Source of the DNA: Symsagittifera roscoffensis
Lineage: Eukaryota > Xenacoelomorpha > Acoela > Convolutidae
Assembly: GCF_963678635.1 (NCBI RefSeq)
Contig: NW_026971145.1
Location: forward strand, 1 to 32,500
Length of the DNA: 32,500 bases
Direction: 5' to 3'
Shown: positions 8,707-19,100 of the stretch, in pieces
How the letters are laid out: every line of letters begins with the position of its first letter
How positions within the stretch are numbered: the first letter of the stretch is position 1
Made by a program: the position numbers and the translations under genes
Notes under the pieces: generated by a model
The model's database searches: none
What the model was told of the DNA's origin: nothing
What the model saw: only the letters and a program-made list of their open reading frames with translations

Positions 8707-11630
8707 ATGATGAGGAGAAGCGACAGAGCGATAAGACCGCCGTCTTATTCTGGTTTTCGTGATCACTCGGAAGAAAATCCAAATGAGGATTCCGTTTCTG
8801 CGTCGCAGAGAGTTAGTGACGATGAACAAGAGGATTCATACAACGAAACCGAAGACAAAATAGAAAATGAAGAACAACATACTGGGGCTACTCAACAGCT
8901 TCGTGTTATGACCCTCAGTGAGCAAGACCATTATCATGTCGTACGCATTACAGAAAACGTCCCAAACTGTTTGTTCGACGCCTTTGGAGGGTCTCTCGAC
9001 ATATCTAAAGAAGTTCAAGATACTGAATGGGGGAACAGATGGACTGTGAGTGTGAACCTCCAAGGCAAACTGTATTTAGTCCCGGGGGGAAGCATTGGCC
9101 GTAAATACGTTGATCTTTTAACGAAAGAAGTCTGCCAATTGAACCAAAACGAATGTTCAGAACGACTTCTTGTATTCAGCCGATTAATCTTACAGCGGGA
9201 CCTAATGATAAAAACCACAAGTGTTGCGAGAGCTTTGATAGGAAGACGACTTGAAGACTGGGAAATTAGTAAGTTCAATATTCTACTACAAGAAGCCAAA
9301 CGATGTTCACAAAAACAACCGAGGATACCTATGAAAAAAAATCAGATCTGAAGATGAGCACACCGCAGTGGTTTTTGCACGAATGATTATGGAAGGGAAA
9401 GTTCGGTCTGCCATGCGTTGGCTGACAAGCAGATCTGGCGGAGGTTTGCTCCATCCAAATGACGAAGTTATTGATTCCACAACAAAAACAAGAAAATTAG
9501 TCATTGACATTCTGAAAGAAAACATCCTGTAGCAAAACAGTCAAAAGAAGAAGCAAGAATACAATTAGACAGCTTGCCTGAATAAAAAAAAGTAACCATC
9601 ACTTCTTCTTGTATAGAAAAATTTACGAGGTCAATGCACGGTGGAGCCGGACCTTCAGAAACAGATTCGGAACACTGGAAAGACGCATTTCTTCGATTTG
9701 GAGGACACAGTTCGGCTTTGAGAGACGAAGTGGCAGCGCTGATCTCAAAGATAGCTAACGAAATTATTCCATGGAACCAAATACGAGTATTGATGTCAGG
9801 TCCTCTGATCGCTTTGGACAAGTGCCCCGGAGTTAGACCCATTGGCATAGGTGAGTGATTGCGAAGAATAATGTGTAAATGTATGGCCAAAGCGACCAAG
9901 AAAGATCTCGAAGAAACCTGTGGATCTCAACAAGTAGCTTGTGGTGTGAAAGCAGGAATAGAAGGAGCTTTACACGCAGTGGAGGAGTTGTTTAATAGCA
10001 CCAAAGAGGACGGACATAGTCTTCTATTGATGGATGCCTCAAATGCATTCAATGCATTGAACAGGGAAACGGCTCTATGGAATGCTAGAATACTTTGGCC
10101 AAGGTGCTCACGATTTCTTTTCAACACTTATAGAGGGTATGCGCAGCTAATTGTTGAAGGAACAACAGAACTTCTTTTCAGTAGTGAAGGCACTACACAG
10201 GGTGATCCACTAGCAATGTTATTCTATGGTGTTTCATTGATGCCATTGATTGAATCACTCAAAGACCGAGAAAAGTATATACAAACATGGTATGCAGATG
10301 ATTCGGGAGCTCTCGGCGCATTAGAAAATCTGGTTGAATGGTTGTCATCTTTGACTGAAAACGGCCCGAAGTATGGCTATTACCCCGAGCCAAGCAAAAG
10401 TTATTTGGTTGTTCACCCGAACTTTGCTGAAAAAACTCATCAATTGTTTAACAGGTTCGGCATCAGAATAGTTGAAGGTAGAAGATATTTGGGCGGATTT
10501 ATTGGCTCTGATGAAGGCAAAATTCGTTTCACTTTTAAAAAGATCCAAGAATGGTTGGATTGTCTTGGCGAGTTGTCCAAAGTTGCAGAAAAAGAATCTC
10601 AAGCTGCTTTAGTTGGATTAACAAGATCACTGCAAAGCGAATGGATATTTGTCCAGAGAGTAGTCAAAGATACGTCGCAGTTGTTTGCTCCTCTCGAGAA
10701 GATGTTGAAAGAATTTTTTTTTGCCAAGCTTACTAGGAACTTCTAGTGTCCCACACTCAGATCGTGTATTGTATTCACTTCCTGTCAAAAGAGGGGGACT
10801 AGGTGTGCGAAATCCAACAGAAGGTGCCGAACTAGCAATTTTCACTTCACGTGAAGCAACCGACTGTCTCGTGAGTTTGATCCTTCTCCAAGATGATTTC
10901 GACCAAACTCTACGCAAAACAAAGTTGAGAGAAGCAAGAAAAAACCACGAGAAAAAACAAAATGCTGTGGAAAAAGATAAATTCGATGAATTGCTTGCAG
11001 TTTTACCAGCAGATCAGAAACGAGCGATCCGGAGAATAATCGACAACAGCTGTTCCTTGTGGCTAACTTCCCTGCCCTTGTTGAAAGACAATTTTGATTT
11101 TTCAGCCACAGAGTTCAGAAACGCTCTATGTGTCAGGTACAGAAAACCACTGAAACGTTCTTTCTCGAGATGCGATGGATGTCAACAAGATTTTGACTTA
11201 CAGCATGCACTTTCTTTGGGATAGACAGTCGGCTGCGTCGTTCGACATTCGTGTTACAGACACTGACGCTCCGTCTTACGAAAACCGCAATCCCATGAAT
11301 GTACTGAAAACTGCAGAGATTGAGAAGAAAAATAAATATGGTAGGGCTTGTGAAGAAAAGCACATGTCTTTCACTCCACTTGTCACTTCAACAGATGATG
11401 TTTTGGCACCGGAGTTCACGTTTTTCCTCAAACGACTGGCAGATGGTCTGGCATCAAAATGGGACCGCCCATATAGTCATGTCATGTGCTGGGTGAGATG
11501 TAGAATTTCTTTTGCTATACTAAGAGCAACCAACATTTGCATCAGAGGCACAAGATCCAAATGGCAATCCCTTGGCGTTGAGGGCGGTTACACAATTGGA
11601 ATGGCATTCTTAATATTCACACGCTGTTAA
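8707..11630 (+). pseudogene. Reverse transcriptase / RLE-like polyprotein of the second retroelement, broken
   Basis: The likely start is ATG 8707 (MMRRSDRAIR); the same frame is also open upstream through the minisatellite. Order of parts: an acidic Ser/Glu-rich region, a conserved pre-RT domain, LIALDKCPGVRPIGIGE (about 9805-9855), motif A MDASNAFN (Asp codon 10033), GTTQGDPLAM (from 10189), YADD (10291-10302), a GYYPEPSKSYLVV segment, thumb, SLPVKRGGLGV, then CDGCQQDFDLQHALS (Cys/His module) and FDIRVTDTD plus the FTPLV...CIRGTRSKW tail. Breaks: a frame change at A8 near 9333 that reverts near 9520, stops at 9583-9585 and 9856-9858, a frameshift at T9 10714-10722, and a further frame change near 11216-11230. 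At that last point the segment expected between HALS and the FDIRV strand is missing, probably tens of residues including part of the nuclease core. Catalytic RT aspartates are intact. The nuclease assignment is inference from family resemblance. Confidence 0.88.
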
Positions 11631-11827
11631 CTGGGACTCTCATCGCGCATAACTGACTCCTATGATATTAGAATTTCGACACCATTTGCATTTTATTTCG
11701 AAGAATATGAGATGTTTGAAGATAAAAACACAGGATGACAACTGTAAACAAGCAACGACAAACTTTTCCTTGCACCATTCGAAACCAATTTATTTTGATT
11801 TCAAGTTAAATTTTTGAAAATCTAAAA
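11631..11827 (+). other. 3' untranslated region of the second retroelement
   Basis: It runs from the TAA at 11628-11630 to the short A run before the right target-site copy. There is no open frame and no obvious stem-loop. The tail is only a few A residues, partly shared with the duplicated host AAAAA. Confidence 0.7.
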
Positions 11828-11841
11828 AAAAAGAGTTCGCA
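11828..11841 (+). repeat. Right target-site duplication of the second retroelement
   Basis: This is the second copy of AAAAAGAGTTCGCA, followed by TGGTAATCGGGAG, which continues unit 1 as in units 2-4 (CATGCTAATCGGGAG near 15110, CATGGTAATCGGGAG near 24997). Confidence 0.86.
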
Positions 11842-13575
11842 TGGTAATCGGGAGTTACAATTTCGATAAATTTTCCTAGATTCAGCTTCTTCTTTTAACT
11901 GCAACTAGGATGAAGCCATAAAGCGAGTCATTTTTTATGGTGACTGACGCTTCAAAATAACTTAGGGCTAGATACATGTTGATGTATTGTTATCAACATA
12001 GGCTCATCTATGTTGATAGAAGTATTTTTGAATAAAATTGATATTTGGACATGTTTTCTTTTATGGCATCCAAGATGACTCATTTTGCTCGCCTCACTTT
12101 TTACCCAGTCTCAAAATCGTTTTTTTTTGTTTTCACCCGGTAAACAGTTTGCTTAAAAATTTTACAAAAAAAATGATTGAAGAAAAAACATATTAGAGTA
12201 TAAATATTTCTTTACAATCTTCAAGGAAAAGGTCAACTGAAGAGAAAAAAATGAAGGTTTTGAGATTGGGTAACAAATTAAGTAGCACTACGAACTATCC
12301 CGATTACCGTTTAAGGTAAATTTTAAGGTAAAAAGCTGAAAATTATTTTTGACATGGGAAAACTTCTTAGAAGAGTGCTTCCAACTAATCAATACAAATG
12401 AAATTGCAAGTGTGTTTTGGTGAAAAAGAAGTTGAAGAATTCTCAGCCATTATAAATTAAGCATGCTGATGGCTTTGGAATCATTAGTAGCAAAAATGGT
12501 CTTTTGCAGATCTCAGCTTCTCAAGTGTAACGAAAGGTAAGGCATAGCAACTAACAAAAGAAGAGAATTCTGTATAACAACCGCAAAGTACAAGATCAAT
12601 AAGCAACCCTAAATTATGGGTAGCTTATGCCAATTAGGTAAAAACTCACAGATTTCAACAAGGTGCTTAATTACTTATTCACAATTTTCCTACTTTATTT
12701 GGAATCTTTATAATGGTCCCACAGAAAAGAAAAAATTGGGAGAGTAATCAAATTTTCAAATCAAAAAGGAGAAGTAGGATGAACTCCTCACAGTTTCTCC
12801 TTCACAGTATTTTGATAAGTGGAGAACAAATCAAAAATGTAAATGTCATTTTTAGCAAAATTACTCTGGTTAAGGAAAGTGTTAAAAACTTCAGCGTTTA
12901 TACATAAAAACAATGGTATTTTCATACCGCATAATATTGGACAATTGCAAAGATTTCATAGTTTACTAATCAAAACTCTACATTTTGGTGGATACATTGA
13001 TTTCTCACCTTTTTGTTTGGAATATATTTTGTCTAATGTGAGCTTCTAGAGTACACTCACATCTGCATAGATCGGGTTGATCTCGACTGCATAGTCCTAG
13101 CTGTTTTTTTTAAATTTTTTAAAGATTTTCTTATACAACCTGTCTGGTGTTCTCTTTTTCATGTGACTGGGTTACCCTTTTGTTAAAATGTTAGACAGTT
13201 TGCTTCAAAAACTTATCCATTGTGCGACTGATTGTCATTTTCAATTAATTAGCAAAAAAAAATATCTCTGCTTCTGAGTTTGAATGCTCCATTTATCCAT
13301 TAGTTTTCAATTATTCTGTTCTGGGATATCTCGTGGAGTTTTAGAAAACTGCAATCGATGCCCAAGTATAATCAACTAGTTGGAGCAGTGGTATCATGAT
13401 TAATTACTGGCAAAAGGTTGCTTAAAATCTTTGTGCATGTTTCTTCGTACATTTAACTTAACTTAATAGCAAACCAGAAGCTGACTTTTTTGAACTGTAG
13501 CTTACTCTTATGTATTCCATGTTTATTAGGAGTCATGAACGTATTGAAATGTTTTATTTAGGTCTTTTGCGGAAA
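11842..13575 (+). repeat. Array unit 1, right part
   Basis: It continues the unit after the insertion with the shared landmarks: the CAACATAG hairpin (11988-12018), TCTCAAAATCG, ATGGTCCCACAGAAAAGAAAAA (12713), GGACAATTGCAAAGATTTCATA (about 12938), CAATCGATGCCCAAGTATAATCAACTA (about 13351), CTTAACTTAATAGCAAACCAGAAGC (about 13457) and GTCTTTTGCGGAAAA (about 13563). Unlike units 2-5 it has no tail after the last landmark and passes straight into unit 2. Short open frames here (for example 12713-12907) are not kept in the other units, so I see no gene. Confidence 0.85.
11988..12018 (+). other. Conserved hairpin, unit 1 copy
   Basis: TATCAACATAG (11991-12001) and CTATGTTGATA (12008-12018) form an 11-bp perfect inverted repeat around a GCTCAT loop. 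The same stem and loop are found in units 2, 3 and 4. Confidence 0.7.
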
Positions 13576-15263
13576 AGGTTTTTATGGGAAAGAAGGTGAA
13601 GCATCCTCCGCAATATTGCAATAGGATTTTTGAAATGAACCCATTAGAGTCAACTCAAGTAGTAAACCGTTTGAAGAAAAATCAACTAGCTTTCAAGAAC
13701 AATTAAGAGAACAGTGATCAACTGAATTTTTATAAATTATTTCACAAAAATTTAAACATCCGCTTTTTCGAAAATAAAACGCGGATATTACTTTTTTGAG
13801 CTTGTTTGACTATTTCAATTCTACAAATTAAAGATTTAATTTTATTCAAAATGTGATTAGTTATCTCTTCATTAACTACAAGAGAAATCTATTCATCCAT
13901 TTCAATGTATAGTACAGCTACTTCTGATATGAAATTCTATTTTTGATCTAATCAGCAGCCGTCAAAAACACAATTCCTCAGAAAAATTCTAGACAGAAAT
14001 TTTCTTAGGTGTCTTTTCGGCTCAAATGGATCTGCCCTTTTAAAAAGAACATATGATTGAATTAATGTAGAGTGAATTCAACGAACATAAAATAGTTCAA
14101 TCACCAAACAATGATAACCATTTTGATCAAAAACTATGATAAGAGAAAAAGCTGCTACTGTTGGATTGGAATATTCAAACCATTTATTTGGATAAAACAT
14201 TTTTTTAAACACACGTATTAATTTTACCTAGTCAGCTGCCGTCAAAAAAAGTTTAGTTATATACTTTCTCAAGTGTTTTTCAACTCAAATGGTTCTCCCA
14301 CTTTTAAAGTAGCATTGGTTGAATTATTGTAAGGCGAATTCAACGAGCATAAAATAGTTCAAATCTAAAATTCCTTGATTCATTTTTTTACCCAATCAAT
14401 GGATTTTTTTCTTTGGAAAAAGAATTAGAATTCGATGACATTATATCGCCAACGATGACATGAGCTCTCTAACAAAAAAACCTGCGATAGAGACTAGATA
14501 GAATTTGCTTTCTAATAGAGAAATGAGAAAATTTGGTAGTCAGATGTTTCTTTTTTTTCGTAGCAAGCTAAATTAACATAGTTTGCACCTTTCAATATTG
14601 AAATGCAACAGCATTCTTTTTTTAAAAAAAAAAGCTCGCATTTTTAAAAAGAAGTGCAAAAAATTCGAGAAGGTAAAAAGAAACTATCAAAAATTTTACA
14701 ATCCATCGGAGAAAAATTGAGAAGCTAGTTAAACGTGGAAAGCTTTGGCAAATAGTTGAAAACTATAACGTTTTTTAGATACTTTTTAAACAATTTACAA
14801 TTTTTTTTCTTCACATTAGACAAATGAACTTTTTGCTGATCGCTGCTTACAAACCCAAGACCATCATTAAAAAGCTGAATAACTTCAAAAAATCAAACCA
14901 ATTTTGTGCATTTTTTGCGATGCAAGGAAACTTAACGCATCGTATTATGAGTTGTTTTGGTGAGGGGCTGAAACAAATTGCTTGAAAACTCCTCCCTCTC
15001 AATCACAGTTTCAATCTAAAGCATTGGAGTTGTTCCTAGTTGCAATTTTTAGAGACAATTTACGGACCAGAAGCTTAGCAACAATATTAAATTTCAAGAA
15101 AAAAGAGTCCCATGCTAATCGGGAGTTACAATTTTTATAAATCTTCCTAGATTCAGCTTCTTCTTTTAACTGCAAATAGGATGAAGCCATAAAGCGAGTC
15201 AAGTTTTATGGTGACTGACGCTTCAAAATAACATAGGGCTAAATACATGTTGATGTTTTGATT

Positions 15264-15287
15264 TCAACATAGGCTCATCTATGTTGA
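15264..15287 (+). other. Conserved hairpin, unit 2 copy
   Basis: TCAACATAG (15264-15272), loop GCTCAT, CTATGTTGA (15279-15287). The 9-bp core is kept while the flanking bases differ from the other units. Confidence 0.6.
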
Positions 15288-17080
15288 CAACAGCATTTTT
15301 GAATAAAATTGATATTTGGACATGTTTTCTTTTATGGCATCCAGGATGACTCATTTTGCTCGCCTCACTTTTTACCCAGTCTCAAAATCATTTTTTTTGT
15401 TTTCTCCCGCTAAACAGTTTGCTTAAAAATTTTACAAAAAAAATGATTGAAGAAAAAACAAATTAGAGTATAAATATTTCTGTACAATCTTCATGGAAAA
15501 GGTCAACGGAAGAGAAAAAAATGAAGGTTTTGAGATTGGGTAACAAATTAAGAAGCACTATGAATTATCCTGATAACCGTTTAAGGAAAACAAACTATTT
15601 TGAATTTTTCAGCATAAAAAAAGCTGAAAATTTTTATTGACATGGAAAAAACTACTTAGAAGAGTGCTTCCATCTAATCAATACAAATGAAATTGCAAGT
15701 GTGTTTCGGTGAAAAAGAAAATAAAGCAGTCTCAGCAATTATAAATTAAGCATGCTTATGGCTTTGGAATCAATAATAGCAAAAATGGCTTCTGCAGGTC
15801 TCAGCTTCTCAAGGGTAACGAAAGGTAAGGCATAGCAACTAGCAAATGAAGACAATTCTGTATAACAACCGCAAAGTACAAGGTTAGTAAGCAACCTTAA
15901 ATTATGGGTAGCTTATGCCAATTAGGTAAAGACTCACAGAATTCAACAAACTGCTTGATTACTTATTCACAATTTTCCTACTTCATTTGGAATCTTTATG
16001 ATGGTCCCACAGAAAAGAAAAAATCGGGAAAGAAATCAAATTTTCAAATCAAAAAAATTTTTCCTTCAGAGTAATTTGATAAGTGGAGAAAAAATCAAAA
16101 ACGCATGTTTCGTTTTTAGCAAAATTAATCTGGTTAAGGAAAATGTTAAAAATTTGAGCGTTCCAAACAAATAGACCGATTTTTAAAATTATTTATAGAT
16201 AAAAAATGGTATTTTCATACCGCATAATGTTGGACAATTGCAAAGATTTCATAATTTACTAATCAAAACTCTATATTTTGGTGGATACATTGACTTCTCA
16301 TCTTTTTGTTTGGATTATATTATTTTGTTTTTAAATTTTTTAAAGATTTTTTTGACAACCTGTCTGGTGTTCTCTTTTTCATGCGACTGGGTTACTCTTT
16401 TGTTAATATGCTAGACAGTTCAAAAACTTATCCATTGTGCGACTGCTAGTCATTTTCAATGAGTTAGCGAAAAAAAACATCTCTCCTTCTGAGTTTAATT
16501 ACTCCATTTATCCATTTATTTTCAATTACTCCGATTTGGGATATCCTGTGGAAAGGTAAAAATTTTCTTGACTGCAATCGATGCCCAAGTATAATCAACT
16601 AGTTGGAGCAGTGGTATCATGATTAATTTTTTTGCAAAAGGTTGCATAAAATCTTTGTGAATGTTACTTCGTACATTTAACTTAACTTAATAGCAAACCA
16701 GAAGCTGACTTTTTTGAACTGTAGCTTACTCTTATGTATTCCAGGTTTATTAGGAAACATGAACGTATTGAAAAGTTTTATTTAGGTCTTTTGCGGAAAA
16801 CGTTTGAGGCAAACTTTTTTTTCGAAAATCAAAAAAATAAAATCACAGAAAAATGTCATCGACTTTCAATTTCGAAAGTGGATTTCGTTTTTTAGATTTC
16901 CCAGCGTAGTAAAAAAATCCAAAATAACCCCTTTTTTTCAGTCCGATTTAATTTCATCAAAAATTTTAGTGATCATCTTCAATGTTTTTGAACTATATAC
17001 CACTTTCGTGCCAAAAACCTCAAACTTTGAATTTCAAAAATTGAACTTTTTAAAATCGGTTTTTTTAAAAAGTTTTCAGG

Positions 17081-17156
17081 TTTGTTGGCAATTCATGTTG
17101 ACAATTTTTGCCAAACCTCTAGGCCTGTTCAGAAAAGAGTTCTAAAAAATTAAGTT
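17081..17156 (+). pseudogene. Decayed copy of the CAP signal-peptide exon, unit 2
   Basis: This segment aligns with exon 1 of the CAP gene (29413-29493): TTGTTGGC, TTTTTGCCAAACCTCTAGGCC, GTTCAGAAAAGAGTTCTAAAAAA. One frame reads PVQKRVLKN against AVQERILKK of the exon. The donor is destroyed: GTAAGTT has become TTAAGTT (G to T at 17150), and there is no ATG at the matching start. It is a relic rather than a gene. Confidence 0.6.
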
Positions 17157-19066
17157 ATCTTGTTTTTTCAGAAATTTTTTTTTCAAAAGTGATTCTAAAA
17201 AAGTAAGTTCTAAAAAAAAATTCTAAAAAAGTACATAATCTTATTTTTTTTATGATTCTTGTTTTTTTTTTAAAAATTTCAAAATTGAATTCAAGATTGA
17301 AGTTTTCTTTATTTTTTTAGTTTTTAAAACCTTCATTTTTATTTAGGTCTTTTGCGGAAAAAGTTTTATGGGAAAGAAGGTGAAGCATCCTCGGCAATGT
17401 TGCAATAGGATTGTTGAAAGGAACCCATTAGAGTCAATTCAAGTAGTAAACCATTTAAAGAAAATAGCTTTCGAGAACAATTGAGTGAAACGTGATCAAC
17501 TGGATTTTTATAAATTATTTCACAAAAACTTAAACCTCAGCTTTTTCGAAGAAAAAAACGCGGATATTACTTTTTTGAGCTTGCTTGGCTATTTCAATTC
17601 TACAAATTAAAGATTTAATTTTGTTCAAAATGTGATTTATTACCTCTTCACTAACTACAAGAAAAATCTATTCATTCTTTTCAATGTATAGTACAGCTAC
17701 TTCTGATATGAAAACCAATTTTTGATCTAGTCAGCTGCCGTCAAATACACAATTCCTCAGAAAAATTCTGGCCAGAAGTTTTCTCAGGTGTCTTTTGGGC
17801 TCAAATGGATCTGCCCTTTTAAAAAAATCATATGATTGAAATAATGTAGAGTGAATTCAACGAACATAAAATAGTTCAATCACCAAACAATGATAATCAT
17901 TTTGATCAAAAACTATGATAAGAGAAAAAGCTGCTAGTGTTGAGTTGAAATATTCAAACCATTTATTTGGATAAAACATTTTTTTAAACACACCTATTAA
18001 TTTTATCTAGTCAGCTGCCGTCAAAAAAGTTTACTTATACACTTTCTCAAGTGTTTTTCAACTCAAATGGTTCTCCCAGTTTCAAAATAGCATTGGTTGA
18101 ATTATTGGAAGTCGAATTCAACGAGCATAAAATAGTTCAAATCTAAAATTTCTTGATTAATTTTTTTATCCAATCAATGGATTTTTTTCTTCGAAAAAGA
18201 ATAGAATTCAATGACATTATATAACCAACAATATCATGAGCAGTTCTACCGCCTCGATAGAGACTAGATGGGCTTTGCTCTCTAACAAAAAAACCTGCGA
18301 TAGAGATTAGATAGAATTTGCTTTCTAAAAGAGAATTGAGAAAATTGGCTAGTCAGATGTTATTTTTTTTTAGCAAGCTAAAATTAATATAGTTTGCACC
18401 TTTCAATGTTGAAATGAAACAGCTTTCTTTTTTAAAAAAAGTTTGCATTTTAAAAAAAAATTGTAATATATTCGAGTAGGTAAAAAGAAACTATCGAAAA
18501 TTTTACAATCAATCGGAGAAAAATTGAGAAGCTAGTTAAACGTGGAAAGCTTTGGCAAATAGTTAAAAAACTATAACTTTTTAGATACTTTTTAAACAAT
18601 TTACAATTTTTTTCTTCACATTAAACAAATGAAATTTTTGCTGATCGCTGCTTACAAACCCAAGACCATCATAAAAAAGTTGAATAACTTCAAATAATCA
18701 AACCACATTTTGTGCAATTTTTGCGATGCAAGAAAACTTAACGCATCTTATCATGAATTGTTTCGGTGAGAGGCTGAAATAAAATGCTTGAAAACTCCTA
18801 CCTCTTAATCACAATTTCACTTAAAAGCATTGAAGTTGTTCCTATTTTCAATTTTTTTACGGACAAGTTACGGACCAGAAGCTTAGCAGCAATAATAAAT
18901 TACAACAAAAAAGAGTTTGCATGGTAATTGGGAGTTAATTTTTGATAAACCTTCCTAGATTGAGCTTCCTCTTTTAACTGCAAATAGGATTAAATGATAA
19001 AGTGGATCAATATTTATGGTGACTGACGCTTCAAAATAACTAAGGGCTAGATGCATGTTGATGTAT

Positions 19067-19100
19067 TGTTATCAACATAGGCTCATCTATGTTGATAACA
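19067..19100 (+). other. Conserved hairpin, unit 3 copy (best preserved)
   Basis: TGTTATCAACATAG (19067-19080) and CTATGTTGATAACA (19087-19100) are perfect 14-bp inverted arms around GCTCAT, extendable through one G.U pair. A further ATGTTGAT lies just upstream (19055-19062), so the left arm has an alternative partner. Confidence 0.75.

Larger units (their letters stand above)
8413..11827 (+). mobile_element. Second retroelement: non-LTR-type RT with RLE-like C-terminus
   Basis: A 3.4-kb insertion in array unit 1 flanked by a 14-bp duplication. It has no terminal repeats and ends in a short A run (11824-11832), as expected for target-primed insertion. One long plus-strand coding region (8707-11630) encodes an acidic N-terminal region, a reverse transcriptase and a C-terminal Cys/His plus restriction-like-endonuclease-like domain. 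The protein is of the type widespread in cnidarian, sponge and other invertebrate genomes as uncharacterised RT proteins (LIALDK-PGVRPIGIGE-LRRI, TQGDPLAM, WYADD, HALS, FDxRVTDTD). I recognise that family by pattern but cannot place it in a named clade. It is unrelated to the minus-strand LINE. Confidence 0.9.
13576..17360 (+). repeat. Array unit 2, complete with tail
   Basis: About 3.8 kb, the longest unit. It carries all landmarks of unit 1 plus a tail (about 16801-17345). The tail includes GGATTTCG..TTTCCCAGCGTAGTAAAAAA, TTTTTCAGTCCGATTTAATTT, ATATACCACTTTCGTGCCAAAAAC and the decayed signal-exon copy. The landmark TTTAGGTCTTTTGCGGAAAA occurs both before (about 16780) and after (about 17341) the tail. 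Recombination between such copies would produce the tail-less form seen in unit 1. The segment 13862-14160 is almost identical to 24405-24700 of unit 4, including shared odd bases (CAGCAGCCG, CTAGACAG). No supported gene. Confidence 0.85.

Noticed and set aside
8348-8782. Cys/Asn/Ser-rich and Val/Ala/Ile-rich open frames on the minus strand
   Set aside because: They exist only because the 9-bp repeat leaves several frames open; there is no flanking gene structure.
12713-12907. Small basic ORF beginning MVPQKRKN, with related frames at 25784 and 27633
   Set aside because: Present in some array units but shifted or interrupted in others (units 2 and 3), and the differences between copies show no third-position bias that I can see.
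17135-17180. Mini-intron-like GTAAGTTATCTTGTTTTTTCAG pattern in unit tails
   Set aside because: At about 22 nt it is too short to be spliced; in unit 2 the donor is also mutated. It is better explained as the start of a decayed intron after the exon copy.
17367-17405. Resemblance between the unit-start marker (GAAGGTGAAGCATCCTCGGCAATATTG) and CAP exon 3 (GACGGAGAAGCG..CTGGATATTGAACAGG)
   Set aside because: About 30 bases with gaps, no acceptor in the units, and the frame is not kept; too weak to call an exon relic without an alignment score.
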